64,000 nucleotides of DNA, from assembly GCF_014356525.2 (NCBI RefSeq), contig NC_052505.1, forward strand, positions 21,349,432 to 21,413,431, in the 5' to 3' direction. Below are positions 10,944 to 23,344 of this stretch, one piece after another. Below the pieces are notes generated by a model. The model saw only the letters and a list, made by a program, of their open reading frames with translations, ran no database searches and was not told the DNA's origin. The position numbers were made by a program, and so were the translations under genes. This DNA comes from Nilaparvata lugens (Eukaryota; Arthropoda; Insecta; Hemiptera; Delphacidae). The stretch's first letter is position 1. Every line of letters starts with the position of its first letter.

Positions 10944-12829
10944 TTTAGTTGAAGAGACAATCGAAACGTAATCTCTGATTTTACTAAACATTTCTCATTG
11001 AAGCTGTACCAATTTGATTGTGGATTAACCGAATAACTCTGGTCATCTTATAATAATTTTTCTTCTAGATTCAAATTATGTTCAGAACTTAAGCTAATGA
11101 TGATTATCATCAAAATAATCAATAAAAAGTTCTCAAAACTAATCAGAAATTATTTCTCTACATAGGATTAATGTTCCTTGATTCCCCATTGAAACGGTAT
11201 CAGTTCGATTGGAATATTATTCCATGCATGTCACATTGATTTTTCGTCTTGATTCGATCTTAATTTCCATGTAGCCTTATAAACTTGTATATCATAATAT
11301 TGTACAATATACTTCAAAGTTATAATTGATAAATCATCGATACCGTTTAGTAATATCAGAGACAAGAATAATATAGTATATTACTTATCCTTCATCTATG
11401 GTAATATGTGTCACTTCATGGGCGACTGTCGGCCTCAGTAACTACTTTTTAGCACTAGTTTTGTAATTAATTTTTATATTACCGTTTCAAACAGGTCTAG
11501 TAACTCGAGATGCAAATACTCAATTGGCTTTCATTTTATTTTGTAATAGTATTTTCCCATTTTTCATATTTGTATTGTGTTTATTATGTATTTCTAAGCT
11601 GTTGTAATTTTTTTATTTTTGCCACCAATAAAACATTTTAATTTTGAAATTAAGACCAGAACCAGAACATAAGCAGAGAATGAAACAATCTTGTATAAGT
11701 TTTCTCTGACATGAGTAATGATTATTATCATCATCAGCAGAATTACTTTTGAGATGTTTGAGAACTGAGCCAACAATTAATTATTATCATGATAATTTGA
11801 ACTGTTAAGTAAATTTAACAGCGTAATAAACTGATGAGTAAATCTAACTGTTAAGTAAAAATAAAGTTCACTGATATATAGGTTTATTTATATTTGAATT
11901 TACATGTTTTGTATATGGTACCTTATCAAGCAGCTTCTCTGAGATTCGCTTAAGGTAGCTTATTTATTCAATAAACGTTTTTCCTATTCTATTCTATCAA
12001 TAAGAATTTCTCAAAGCTAATCAGCAATGATTAATCTTCGAAGGATTGATGTTGTGTGAGCCTGAAATGAAAACTCGAGTGTGGGTTTATCGGTGTGCCA
12101 AGTTCAGTTGCTGTTGGGCGTTTCTTGAGCTTAACACCGGTGAACTCGACTTATTTTTCCTGTGTTGGGAACTATTCATCGATTATTCCTCTCGCTTGCT
12201 CCCACACCGGTTACCTGTTTTCCTTCGCACGCACAACGCATGTTAGTCGCTCACATAAATGATTGCCAACATTCGCCCACTGCATGGAGCCCTAAGCTAC
12301 ACCCACTGGCTTGAACCTCCTAATTTTGTAGCCGTATCAGTGTATCACCGAGCATGATGATTCTTAGAGCTTCAAGGCTTCAGTGCTATCCTATTACCAT
12401 GTTCTACATCCATAAAAGACAACACAAAGTGTAGAAGTTCTTAAAGACTGAACACAGAATGCCTGCGATGTTTATTTGTTGTCAAGTTGTAAAATCTAAT
12501 CAAATCTACCAATTTAATCCAATTCAATTTTATCTACCAATGTTATTACATTAGTAACCCAAATAATGCGAAAAGGCAAGGAGGAGGAATAAGAAGAAAA
12601 AGAAGAAGAAGAAGAAGAAGAAGAAGTTATTACATTAGTGTAATTTGCATTGTAAATAATAAAAATAAAATCTGTTGAGATAATGCTTTTCAGTTTGATT
12701 TTCACGAATCAGGAATGAAGAAGAATCCTATTGAAAATTTATTTTCAAATCAGGAGTGGAGAAGAATCTATTGAAAATCTTTTAAATTATTGCTTTTTCC
12801 CGTGTTAAAGTTTCTATCTTTTTTTATTA
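10944..12829. other. Gene-free stretch with minor repeats
   Basis: No gene found. Around 11880-12000 there is a retroelement-like 3' end that stops in a short TTCTA run. At 12575-12626 there is an AAG microsatellite inside a copy of a short element (ACCAATGTTATTACATTAGT) also seen at 27105-27155 and, inverted, at 48206-48265. The GC-richer stretch at 12060-12245 (a 66-codon frame) could be a 5' UTR or exon of the downstream PDZ gene, but nothing confirms it. Confidence 0.4.
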
Positions 12830-13245
12830 TCTATGCATATTTTGTATTGTATTTGTATTTTCTGCTAACGACGAGGTAAAGTGGACATTACTGTCCAAAC
12901 TTCGCCCCGTCAACAAATAAAGAAGTCATTCTATTCTATTCTATTCTATTCTATTCTATTCTATTCTATTCTATTCTATTATATTCTATTCTATTCTATT
13001 CTATTCTATTATATTCTATTCTATTCTATTCTATTCTATTCTATTCTATTCTATTCTATTATATTCTATTCTATTCTATTCTATTCTATCTATTCTATTC
13101 TATTCTATTCCATTCTATTCTATTCTATTCTATTCTATCTATTCTATTCTATTCTATTCTATTCTATTCTATTCTATTTATTCTATTCTATTCTATTCTA
13201 TTCTATTCTATTCTATTCTATTCTATTCTATTCTATGGAGTGAAT
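12830..13245 (+). repeat. (ATTCT)n pentanucleotide microsatellite on a retroelement tail
   Basis: A short retroelement 3' end (GACATTACTGTCCAAACTTC, then an AATAAA-like signal) runs into about 310 bases of ATTCT units (12926-13238), with occasional variant units (ATATT, CTATCT). The 120-codon frame of FYSIL repeats across it is a by-product of a 5-bp period and not a protein gene. Confidence 0.95.
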
Positions 13246-13462
13246 AAACAGATTGAATCTATTCGCTATTGAGCTGGACTATTAGATAAGATTAGTATAG
13301 TAGGTACGTTTCTCGTTCAGTAAAAATTTTCTTTTCATGAATTCCAATGAGCCTAGCCAAGCAAGAATGAATTCATGGGATCCATTAGAAATCATGTTAA
13401 ATCGTGATTTCAATTCTACTTGAAATTGAATTTGCTTTCCATGACGAAACATATATAATAAC

Positions 13463-13664
13463 TTTGTTGAAGCTCTGACACTGTGTTACTTGTAAATATT
13501 TGAAAAAAAACACTTACTTTTGTTGTAGTATTGTTGGAGTATCAGCCTCATGAGGCTGATGAAGCTCCTCTTCAGGAGTGAAATGCATTCCTCAATACTC
13601 CAACAAAAGTAAGTGTTTTTTTTCAAATATTTACAAGTTACACAGTGTCAGAACTTCAATAAAG
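13463..13664. mobile_element. Foldback MITE
   Basis: Left arm ACTTTGTTGAAGCTCTGACA and right arm TGTCAGAACTTCAATAAAGT are inverted copies. The arms continue through CTTGTAAATATTTGAAAAAA and AACACTTACTTTTGTTG to a centre at GCCTCATGAGGC. Confidence 0.88.
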
Positions 13665-13816
13665 TCAATTCCACTGTTTATTAAGACAATCTATTTCGGA
13701 CTATGTGTAACCTTATATAAATTTGGGTGAGGAATAGCACGAGGTTACCTTATTTTTTCTCTCCCTATCATTTTCATGATGATGTAGGCCTACTTATTGT
13801 ATGAATCAATAAAGAA

Positions 13817-14436
13817 TATTGACCGAGCGGAGTGATGTCTAAGATTCAAGTCGACGGTTTTGCATTTCTCTTTATGTATTTATGTTTATATGTTCCGCAT
13901 TTACAGCGAAACGCGGCAATAATTTTTCATGAAATTTGACAGGTATGTTCCTTTTTGAATTGCGCGTCGGCGTATATATATAAGGTTTTTTGAAATTTTG
14001 CATTTTAAGGATAATATAAAAGTAAATAGAATTTGCTCCATAATCCAATTTCACTGTAAAAATCAGACTAAATAATTATTCATGATTAATTAACTGTCCA
14101 GTGGACTATTAATAATAATTGCATTCAATGACGCATGCAATATTAATAACTCAATGTAGCTTAGCGTTCTCTCCACATTTCTCTGCTCTCAACTCGTGCT
14201 AAACAGTTGCCAGTACCTATGTCTTGTAGGAAATTAAATTTTTTTGATAGTAGTTGTTTACAACAAATGATTAGCATTGTCGATACATGAACCCAAACAG
14301 CCAAATCAGCCATTGACCGGTTTTACACCGATATCTCGCCGACACGACAAGACAGGATAGAATTTACTCTATGAAGGAGGCTGTTGTTTATAACTACGCG
14401 AGGTCTGCTGTTAACAGAACTACAAGTTTGGAATGA
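13817..14436 (+). repeat. Dispersed repeat, 'GACCGAGCG' family, copy 2
   Basis: Same family and orientation as 25-447. It starts at GACCGAGCGGAGTGATG and ends at GAGGTCTGCTGTTAACAG. It is longer because of extra sequence between about 14100 and 14330. Confidence 0.7.
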
Positions 14437-14681
14437 GGAAAAGATTCAAGACTAGAAAAGATACATTAAGATTTGGAGTGTCTAAGGTTGTATCAAATTT
14501 TGCAACGGAGTCGCTCTTCTCTGAAGCACCTGGCTTTATCACTCACAATCTCGATTGCAGGATTGCAAGTTTAACCTTTCACGGTTCCCCACCTAGCTGC
14601 AACAAGTTGTCGAAAATCTAATATTTTATATTACAGTACACCAATAATACCGGTTTTTGCCACTGCCTGCCATCATCAGAC

Positions 14682-15179
14682 AGTGAGGTCCACGTTATAA
14701 TGGCAGTGGAGAAAGATAGAAGAACAGTGATGCAGATTCTCTGCCTTCTATAGAGGATAGCTGATGCTTGTATATGTGATGTAATCTTTCTTGTTCAAAA
14801 CCATCAATTATATTTTATTCGTGAAGAAAATATATTGTTTAATGATTTAATAATACATTTCAGCAATTGAGATTGGATATTTTGACAAATATTGTAGGCC
14901 ATTTATAAGCTTCAATTTTGTATAAGATCATGCTAGTAAGACCCATATTGTTCGAGATAAATAATGCACAAAACAAAAAAATGGTACATTCAAACCACCC
15001 CCACCCCCACAGGAACTTTAGCAATTAATAATTATTTGTTAATATACATTATTAAAAAACGAGCTGGCAACGTTGATGATGTAGGAAAGGATAGCGCTAT
15101 CTGCTTTGTCGAATGATAGACAAGGATAGCAACACCAATGTTAATCAAATACTGCCACTATAACCTGAACCTCACTATA
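14682..15179. mobile_element. MITE of TAGTGAGGTCCACG family
   Basis: Left end AGTGAGGTCCACGTTATAA, right end a slightly decayed inverse (ATAACCTGAACCTCACTATA). The interior shares GATAGCGCTATCTGCTTTGT and TGATAGACAAGGATAGC with the array at 7440-8115. Confidence 0.82.
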
Positions 15180-16309
15180 ATAGTCAAGAGCCTCGAGCCG
15201 CTGTTCATAACAAACCATAATTGTATAACGGCATTGCTAAATAAAATAGTTTAACCGTTTTGTGGTTTCTGGTTTCTAATAATGATTCTCTAGAGACAAA
15301 GATTAGTTTTGTGTGTCAGATTATCAAATTATACTTATTATTTTTCGATCCTTGATGGCCTGAAAGAATAACACAACACTACTCCTAAACTATGAGGAAA
15401 TCTTCAAATCAAAAGAAAAAAGGAATAATAGCCTACATTTTAAAAAGTCATTCCTTACTATATCCGTTTATATCGGATCGTTTTGGACAAAGATGATAAG
15501 CTAGCCGCTAGACACCATTAGATAAGATTGCTAATATTATCATTATTGGTTTTGTACTAACTATACACAATGTTTGACCCCGCAACTCTTACAAGGATAG
15601 TTAGGGGGTGAACATTAAATTAGGAAATTGAAGAAGTTTTGGGCAATAGACTGTTTTTTCTTTTCCGATGGTTGTATTGTTTTTGCTAACCTAATAAATA
15701 AATTAATAAACTTATCGAAAGTCTTCTTATTCTTTGAGTACCTTCTCCATTGGGAAGGTTGGCTATCATCATGACAATTTCACTTTGTTCAACCATTGAT
15801 TGGTTACAATTAATATCAGAAGTACTCACCCCTAATTCCCATATCACCCCTCATTCCCTATTCCCCTTGTGCTAAAATGGTTTGAAAGTACCATTATTTA
15901 GATTTTTGCATATATCTCAAGCAAAATGCATCTTACGGACATTATTCTCAACAAAATTGAAGAGTACAAATCGGCCTACAAGTTGTATCTGAAACATTTT
16001 ACCATATCTCTCATAGTTTTCGAGATATATTTTCTCAAATGTGACATTTTTGTAAAAACTTCTTTTGTCTCCAATTTGTTTCGTCTTTTGGCCTTATAAC
16101 TTTCCTACGATCAATTGAAATCCGTGTCAATTATGAGCTTATAGGGCCATGTATGATTTCACTATACTACGCATTTCCATAGGACTTTTGCAGCAGTCGT
16201 ATTATACTACTTTACGTATTTACTTTGTTAACTATAATAGTTGAGTAAAAAGTAAATATTCTTGCTTTTACTGAATACACTCTTGCTTGTTCGCCTGAAT
16301 ATATATAAT
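15180..16309. other. Gene-free stretch
   Basis: No gene found. The segment 15590-15710 (AGGAAATTGAAGAAGTTTTG, GCTAACCTAATAAATAAA) is a retroelement 3' end also found inverted near 19983-20035 and 20230-20260. Confidence 0.4.
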
Positions 16310-16478
16310 TTAAGCCGTCAATGGCCCTACGACTGTCATACTTCAGCCGGGACCGACAATTATAACGTGCCCATCCGATAACACGGGAGTAACCTGTTCA
16401 AAAACTTTTGGCTATGAACGGAGTTTGAACCTGGAATCTCTAGGCATTTACGCAAGCACTGACCACGGATCACTCCAA
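16310..16478 (-). mobile_element. tRNA-derived SINE (- strand)
   Basis: On the - strand a tRNA-like head carries an A-box-like GTGGTCAGTGCTTG and a B-box-like GGTTCAAACTCC. The body that follows has CTCCCGTGTTATCGGATGG. That body matches the body of the SINE at 59192-59406 (ACTCCCGTGTTTCGGATGGA), although the tRNA heads differ. It is probably RNA polymerase III transcribed when young; this copy is older. Confidence 0.65.
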
Positions 16479-17089
16479 TAGTTGATGAGTTCAGTTCAAC
16501 AATAATAATATATTAGTTGATACTGAAATTTGGAGGGAATTTTTGGAACACAATTATTGGCGTTGCAGCTTTGTTTGGACTATTTGAGAGGTGAACATAA
16601 AAAAATAGATCTTATAGTCGGTTCGAAAACTGACTATTATTCAGTCAGTAAGCCGATTGAAATTGAGTACCTGTAGGCCTATAATAAAGCGAGAGAGCGG
16701 AAAGGGTGACTGCTTTCCGGAACAGAAAAGTTTGATAATGGAACTGTAACAAAGGACCCAAGCTACAGAACGATAGTTGAAACAAGTGGCCAGTGGAGGC
16801 CATTTAGTCTCTACTTCACCGTGAGACCGACATCGGCTCGCTCCGATGTTATCGTCTTGGGAATAAGCAATCCCTTCTTACAATAAAGGAAGACCGGACG
16901 TTAACCTCGAACGACTGACTCTTAATATGCTACAGTTGTCGAATCTAGCCTAATTGATCCAGCAAGCTGTTCTTTTCTGAAAATGATAGCCACCTATAGT
17001 TGCACCTGTCAAAGACGATTTCTAAAGTGGTGGCTGATTCAGGGGTAAAGCTGCGTTTACACCAAAATTATTAACAAAATGTTTATTTT
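16479..17089. other. Gene-free stretch
   Basis: No gene found. 16690-16990 is less AT-rich than its surroundings and shares nothing with the rest of the window. It could contain a non-coding exon but shows no diagnostic feature. Confidence 0.35.
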
Positions 17090-17505
17090 CCGTCCTTATA
17101 TCCTATTTTATTAAGCGAGCGATTTCTGTATTTTTATATCTGGTTATTTATATTTATTTATATCAGGATATTTATGTTCAACGGATCTCGAAAACTGCTC
17201 TAACGATTTTCAAGAAATTTGGAACATAGTAGGTTTATGATTGCACTATCTCATCCTTGGGAAAACTCGCTGAACGACATTAAAAGGATAATTCATCCTT
17301 GGCTGAAACAGCTGTGGATAGTAAAAAAGTGAGTGAGCGAGTGAGTATGTGAAAAATCAAAATATCGCATCCCCGAAATTCATAAGATGACATATAGCCA
17401 GCTGTGAAATATGGACACGATCATTTTAGAGAATTGTGTTATGTTTATCAATAAATAAAAATAACGAGTGAAGCTCGGTGCCCCGATATTATTCTATTAG
17501 ATGGG
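17090..17505 (+). repeat. Dispersed repeat, 'GAAGCTCGGTGCCCCGATAT' family, copy 1
   Basis: Matches 49905-50330 over about 400 bases. Shared blocks include GTTCAACGGATCTCGAAA, GGGAAAACTCGCTGAA and the end CGAAGCTCGGTGCCCCGATA (here GTGAAGCTCGGTGCCCCGAT). It is non-coding and of unknown class. The two copies differ by indels of 10-30 bases. Confidence 0.75.
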
Positions 17506-17905
17506 ACATAACTCATCATACACATGATATGCATATGTGTTTCTCAAGCTCCGTTTAATCTAATAGAATCTATAAGGAGGGAAAAATAGGCATTTTGTTA
17601 ATAACTTTGGTGTAAGCGCAGCTTTAGTAACTATCAAGAAACGAGGAATCGTGATTCAAAAGGTTCCGTTGGAAGGATCATCTACTTTAGACAGACAAAC
17701 ATACGTTTGTGATTCATCCATATAATAAGAGAGAGTAGGGTTGTGTTTGTTGGTTTGTTCGTATCAAAACATGTCAACTTGTGGATTGCATACCGGAAAA
17801 ACGGGAGTGATTAGACCTCCAAATTCTGCACATAGATTTTAAAAATGTGAATCTCGTGCACCTCGAAGCCCAAACTTCAATTCTCCTCCTAGATTTTTCA
17901 AAATT

Positions 17906-18444
17906 AGGGCCGGTTTCCGAGCTCGAGATTTAGCTAAGTTCTAGACTTTAAACAGTTGGAGTCAGAAAATTGGCTTTCTGAAACGGGGCGTAGTGGCAGT
18001 TTTTATGATAATTTTTATTTTCTAATTTCTATAATAATTGGAAACGTTTTCCTTGACGAAATGAAACATTCCTAAATTATTAAAAATAGCTGAAACTTTA
18101 CAGTATTTTCTCTTTATTTTATTTTGTGTTCAATTTTCTAGTTTTTCGAAATTTAATTTAAACGTGGACTGCGACAATGCCCACTACCTACGTAAACAAA
18201 GCCGTAGTGCATTCGTATGACGTCAGCAATGATGGGGCTCCTACACCAAATTCGTTGATTTCAGCTGATCCATATCAGCTAGTGTTTTTATTGGTGTAGA
18301 TGCCCTACCTGTGCTGACGGCAAACGAATGCACTATGGCTTTGTTTACGGAGGTAGTGCTATGCCTCGTTTCGTGAAGCCAATTTTCTCACTCCAGCTGT
18401 TTAAAGTCCAGAACTTAGCTAAATTTCGAGCTCGGAAACCTCTC
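17906..18444. mobile_element. Foldback MITE with another foldback nested inside
   Basis: The outer arms are GGCCGGTTTCCGAGCTCGAG... and the inverse ...CGAGCTCGGAAACC, with ACTTTAAACAGTTGGAGTCA inside. A second copy is at 59608-59996. At 18182-18358 a complete CACTACC-family foldback (see 9124-9300) is inserted, so the CACTACC element is the younger of the two here. Confidence 0.85.
18182..18358. mobile_element. Foldback MITE, CACTACC family, copy 2 (nested)
   Basis: The ends are CACTACCTACGTAAACAAAG and CTTTGTTTACGGAGGTAGTG. Homologous over its length to 9124-9300. It sits inside the larger foldback 17906-18444. Confidence 0.85.
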
Positions 18445-19349
18445 AATGTTCAAAATCAGTGATCCTTGGTTTCCAAAAAGTTACATAACTTGAATCAAAG
18501 TCCGACATATTCTTGAATATCAAATCTAGCTTGACTGACTAATCGACAAATCATAACTTTCACAATACATGTATACAGCGAATTTCGAATAAGGAAAACT
18601 TGAAAACATGATAGTTCAAAGTTCAATAATGTTGAATCTGAATAAAATCGTTTCAGCTATCACATTTTCGTGGAATTCGGTTGATAATTGGGAATTGCAC
18701 ATTTACTACTTCTCTGTCTTGAATAATCGCAAATTTCATTACAAAGTACATTTTTTCATATTGTTGTTTTGGTATAGTTAATTGATTCATAGAATACTTA
18801 TCTGATAAGTCAATAATAATTACCATAAACGGTGGCGATTACCATTTCTCAATATATGAAATCGCGGGTCAAAAATGTATCGTAAACGAAATTGAAATTG
18901 TTATGATTAATGGAATATTGAAATTAATGATTAGAGATATCTCAATTTATTCATCACAATCGTTTAGCTCATAATGAGTCATGAGTTAGAGAAATATTTT
19001 ATAGCTTCTTATTTACACGAGAGATGAGACAACAGTACTCAGGAGTCACAGCAGAAGTCAGATGCGAAATTTTGTTTTATGAGAATTAGGAATAAGAGAC
19101 TGTCTAACAATAATAAATCTAATATTGGAGTATAAAAAAGACGGTTTTTGGACAGGTTACCTGCTATATACTCCGGACCACTTCCTCATAGACTCTAAGA
19201 TTAGTAGAAAAACTAAACTAGAGATAAAAATCTGGACCTACAGTAACTTTTTCTTCCATATCGACGTATGAGTCACGAGATTTCTACTCTAACTACTGTT
19301 TGAAAGGCCATTTCTTTCAAATGCATTTGTTGAAAGTGAAATTGCTTAG
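18445..19349. other. Gene-free stretch
   Basis: AT-rich sequence. No gene, exon or repeat recognised. Confidence 0.35.
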
Positions 19350-19635
19350 ACATTTTTCTCATATTTGTTCTCTTTTTTTCCTACCTTCTTCTCCAATTCT
19401 TCCCTTTTCCGCTCCTCTTCGCCGTTCATTCCTTACATTAATTTATGCCCTCTACCTGCCTATTACATGGGAAACCATAGTTGGTTAGGTATATTTCCTC
19501 CTTTTTTTCTTTTTAACACACCCCATCATGAAGCCTGTTTTGTATTTTATTATAAATTTATTTTTGATTGTGATTTTTTGGTTTTTGATTTCTCTTATGT
19601 ATATTGAATAAAATTATTGATTGACTGATTGATAC
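19350..19635 (+). mobile_element. LINE 3' end abutting an exon
   Basis: A pyrimidine-rich segment is followed by the typical tail of a non-LTR element (TTGAATAAAATTATTGATTG, then ATTG/CTGA repeats). It ends about 25 bases before the splice acceptor at 19662. The small frames here have no protein signature. Confidence 0.5.
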
Positions 19636-19662
19636 TATTATCTGATTGGATGTTTGTTGCAG

Positions 19663-19852
19663 GTCATGAGACTATTCAAGAGACGATGCTCCGACCCCAG
19701 CCCGCAGCTCGTGAGTCTGTCTCCGTTGACGCAGGAGGAGGTCGAGGAGGTGGAGACAAGTGCGTGTGCCAAGCCGCCTCGGCAAACACGCTCGGGTCAA
19801 GCCTCGCCGGCTAGGACGCCTCTGTCCGGCTCTCCCAAGCCTCACCGCAAAG
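19663..19852 (+). CDS. PDZ scaffold protein (big bang/PDZD2-like), exon A
   Basis: The exon follows an acceptor (TTTGTTGCAG) and ends at a donor (CGCAAAG|GTAACA). It reads in frame from GTC ATG; the Met at 19666 could be the start, because the residues after it (MRLFKRRCSDPSPQL) look like a clean N-terminus, or an upstream exon may exist. The product here is basic then Ser/Pro-rich (SPLTQEEVEEVE, SPARTPLSGSPKPHRK) and probably disordered. The exon ends in phase 1, and joining to exon B restores a Gly codon and gives KPHRK-G-LATWGKRV. Codon use and GC are clearly higher than in the flanking DNA. Gene identity rests on the PDZ domains in later exons. Confidence 0.75.
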
Positions 19853-19982
19853 GTAACAACCAGAACTAGTATTCACAGATAGAACAATGTAAATGAGTTA
19901 TTGATATCAATATTAATGAATGGGATGGGGCTTATCATTATTGAATATTCTATTTTCAATTCATAATAATCTATTGGCATTT

Positions 19983-20300
19983 ATTTATTTATTAGGTTAG
20001 CACGAACAATACAATAATCGGAAAAGATAAACAGGCTATTTATTTATTTGATTTATTTATTTAATCATTCAGATTTACAAAACTTACAGAAAAGTACCAC
20101 AGGCTTATAAGCCCAAAACGGTTCCAATTCCAATTTATACAACAGTCCAAATGTAGCTAGGTTATGTGTCACTTAACATTCATCAATTACACACTCAATT
20201 TACAATTTAAAACACATGAAAATCATGGGCTATTGCCCAAAACTTCTTCAATTTCCTAATTTAGTTTCAAATTGTCCATATTTTATACATAGGTTATGTC
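19983..20300 (-). repeat. Retroelement 3' ends (inverted)
   Basis: Two adjacent pieces with TTTATTTATT tails: 19983-20035 is the inverse of 15660-15710, and 20040-20300 holds GCTTATAAGCCCAAAACG and GGGCTATTGCCCAAAACTTC. No coding sequence remains. Confidence 0.5.
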
Positions 20301-20342
20301 CATTTCAATTTCTACAAATAAATTTGTAGATGTGTTTCATAC

Positions 20343-20815
20343 AGTGAGGTTCACGTTATAATGGTAGTATTTGATTAGCAATGGTGCAATAGTTATCCTT
20401 GTCTATAAACAAAGCAATAATAGCACAAAGTAAAAAACACTTTACTAAGAAAGAATAAGATAAGATTTATTTACAACATTTAAGTAACATTTTACAATCA
20501 GTACTTATATTAATGTAATACTTTACATAATACATAATTTTGTATAAGTATGTAGTAGTACGTAAATTAATAGGCACTACTGGCATAAGTGAAACTTGTT
20601 CGCCAGCAGTGAAATACAAAATATTATAACATGAATCAAGGAAGGATCCTTCTACTGTAGCAATAGTGAAGTCACAGCTAAAGTGAGGTCCACGTTATAA
20701 TGACAGTATTTGATAAACATTGCTGTTGCTATCCTTGCCTATTATTCGACAAAGTAGATAGCGCTTTCCTTTTCTAGCTCCGCAACGTTGCCAGAGCTTT
20801 ACATAGTTACACTCA
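20343..20815. mobile_element. Two decayed TAGTGAGGTCCACG MITE ends
   Basis: Left-end motifs occur at 20343 (AGTGAGGTTCACGTTATAA) and 20682 (AGTGAGGTCCACGTTATAA). Each is followed by the subterminal block (TATTTGAT..GCTATCCTTG...), with no matching right ends nearby. A short retroelement-like piece (20450-20640) separates them. These are intronic. Confidence 0.65.
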
Positions 20816-21208
20816 TCATTCATATATTCATCAACAAATGAAGGTGATTGCAATCAATAGAGAACATTTATTTTTCATTCCATTATAACGGTATTATTAT
20901 TAAGTTATAATATACCGTAAGATATAAGTTATTATTTTCATCAGAAAATTCTCATTATAAACAAAAACCATGAACCCCAAATTTTCATTCATGGAGCACC
21001 TGCGCTATCAATTATGTCACGGAATCATTTGGAGAAAGCTCTGTTTGGTTAGGCTTTTATAGCTGTGTAACAGTTTAATCACAAATTGAATAAATTGTTT
21101 GATTATGAAATAAAAATTGATTGATCAAAAAGAATGATAGTAGACCTATAACCATCCTTGGTAAAATCAGAATCTTAATTATTGTAAATTGCAAGTTGAT
21201 CAATTCAT

Positions 21209-21517
21209 TAAGCCGTGTCCACACTGAACATGTTCGAGTTATGTGTTCGGCAAACATGTATGTCGAGAGTCTCAGGGACAAACATATTGAAAAGTTTGGA
21301 CATTCATTGTTTGTCAAACGAAAATTACTGTTTTTCCAAACATTTTCAGTGTTTGCTGTAAAACATAAACCTGTTCTCCCCACTTACAAATATTTTGTTT
21401 GGTGACGCGTCCACACTGGCCACGGGCAAACATTGTTTGTCAAACATAATAAAATTTGCCCAAACTGTTTCAACAAACATATTTGTCGAACATTTGTTCA
21501 TTGTGGACACGGCTTTA
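21209..21517. mobile_element. Foldback MITE
   Basis: The ends AAGCCGTGTCCACACTGAAC and TTCATTGTGGACACGGCTTT are inverted copies. The arms are rich in GTTTGTC/ACAAAC units. The open frames across it (21075-21405) are not genes. Confidence 0.85.
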
Positions 21518-21645
21518 GTTCATACTTGATAATGTGTCAATTGTGCATTTCCTATCCCGTACATGCATAAGTCAATTCCTCCCTTTATGTATATTTCAAA
21601 CTTCAATTGGATGTATATTTTAATATTTGTTGATTTCCATTTCAG

Positions 21646-23344
21646 GACTAGCAACTTGGGGCAAAAGAGTTGGGAAAAAATGGGACCAACTGAAAAGAAG
21701 CGACAGTTCTGAGCTGTTGGCTGTTTCACCAGGGAGAAAACGTCACTGGTCACCAAACAGCACCAACACCAACACCAACACCAAAGCAGGCACTCAACAA
21801 GCCACTGGGCCGAACACCACTCAAGCAAGATCGAGGCGTGTCTCTCGTGTTGAATCTTTGAGAAATCTGTTCGCAAGAGGCGCGAATTCACCCACATCCT
21901 CCGGGGCGAGCAAGCAGCAGCAGACTGAAACCATAGCGCGCAACGCCAAAGAACTGGGAAGTGATTGGGTGAAGGAAGAATGCCAGAAAGGCTTGTCAGA
22001 TTTGTATGAATTGAATGAACTGATCAGCAGTGTAGGTAAATCGAATGGATCAGACGAGAACACTAGAGAATCGAAAGGACTTAAGACTAGGAAACGTGCG
22101 CTCACCGAACCTCTTGAAGAAAATCCACTGGAAGAACAATGCCTTCTGGAGTATTTGCTTAGTCATCATTCCAGTCTTGCAGCTAGCAAAGGATCCGAAA
22201 CTTCTCTGAAACTACTCAGCTATGATGATCTCCTCACCACTTTCAAAGAGTTGACCCAACAAGAGCAGATTGAATTCTTGAAAAACTCCACCACATCTCT
22301 GAATGACTGGGAAACGACTGGGAATTTTGATGAACCGAAACCCAAGTTGTCAGTGCTACCCGAAGAAAGTATTCCTGCTCCAAAAAGCGGAAGGAATACG
22401 GTGAGAAAGCGGCTCATGTGTCTCGGAGGAGGGAAGAGTTTCAGTCGAGGTAACAGTTTCGAGGAGTTGCAGAGACGCCCGAAAACAGAGGTGAAACCGA
22501 GACCTGATTCGACCCCTGTGTCACAGATTGACAACCTGTGTTCCTTGCTCAACAATCTGCTCGTTGTGAGAGCAGATGAAAGCGGATACGAGAGCGATTC
22601 TACGAGGACCGGATCAGATTCTCCGAGAGGTTCCATAAAATCGACGACTTCTGATCTACTGCCTTTGTCGAGGAGGGTTGTGACAAGGACGGGCTCCAAT
22701 ACTTCATCTATAATCGAAGTAGATGGCTGTATTCGGGGTATATCTGAATCCGAAGACAGTGCTGAGTCTCCTCAGAACAACACTGATAATGATATTCCAA
22801 ATGGAGTTCACAAAGCTTCAAACAGTCCACAAAAAGAGGTTATTACAAATTCAAACAGTCGCAAATCTTCCCCTAGCAGAATTTCCAAAAGCGAACCTGA
22901 CGAGGAGAAGCTATCCTTCTCCAGAAAAAGAAACTCAAAAATTAATATCGGTATTAGAAGAGGTGATGTGAAGTCAGTGGGACTCAATTTGGCTTATAAG
23001 AGGAGTTTATCCAGCACTAACAGCCTGGATGAGAACAGAATTGACGAGGAAGAGAAGGACTCAGCGCAGATTGAGTCTCTTGTGTGCAATAGGTGTAAGC
23101 CACCAAAGGAGACTAACGAGGAGAATGGTCGTCTGAGCTTCTATCAGCGCATCATGGGAGGCAGGGCATTCTCAAATTCGGTGCCATCTAAATCGAGTGT
23201 AATAGAGGATAAACAGTTCAAGTGCATGCGGTTCAACAAGGACCACACCGGAGAGTTGGGTGTCTACATTGAGAGGAAAGATCCAGCCGCCAAGAGCTCT
23301 TGCTACATTATTTCTTATATTGAGCCTGGTGGAGTCTTACACAG
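21646..23344 (+). CDS. PDZ scaffold protein, exon B (linker and first half of PDZ1)
   Basis: The exon starts after TTCCATTTCAG and ends at CACAG|GTCAGT. It is 1699 bases, entering in phase 1 and leaving in phase 2. It encodes about 566 residues. First comes LATWGKRVGKKWDQLKRSDS and SPGRKRHWSP, then a long Ser/Glu/Lys-rich linker with many potential phosphosites (SESEDSAESP, SPSRISKSEPDEEK). At the end is the start of a PDZ domain (KCMRFNKDHTGELGVYIERK...IISYIEPGGVLHR), where ELGVYI is the carboxylate-binding loop. The CAACAC tandem near 21762-21785 encodes an Asn/Thr run. The PDZ fold continues in exon C. PDZ scaffolds bind C-termini of membrane proteins and organise junctions or signalling sites. 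The gene most resembles the big bang/PDZD2/IL16 group, but I recognise the group and not a definite orthologue. Confidence 0.88.

Noticed and set aside
12881..13243. 120-codon FYSIL-repeat frame
   Set aside because: Translation of an ATTCT microsatellite.
14433..14621. 62-codon frame
   Set aside because: No domain, repeat-flanked, no splice or promoter support.
21075..21405. Overlapping ~100-codon frames on both strands
   Set aside because: They run through a foldback MITE (21209-21517) inside an intron.
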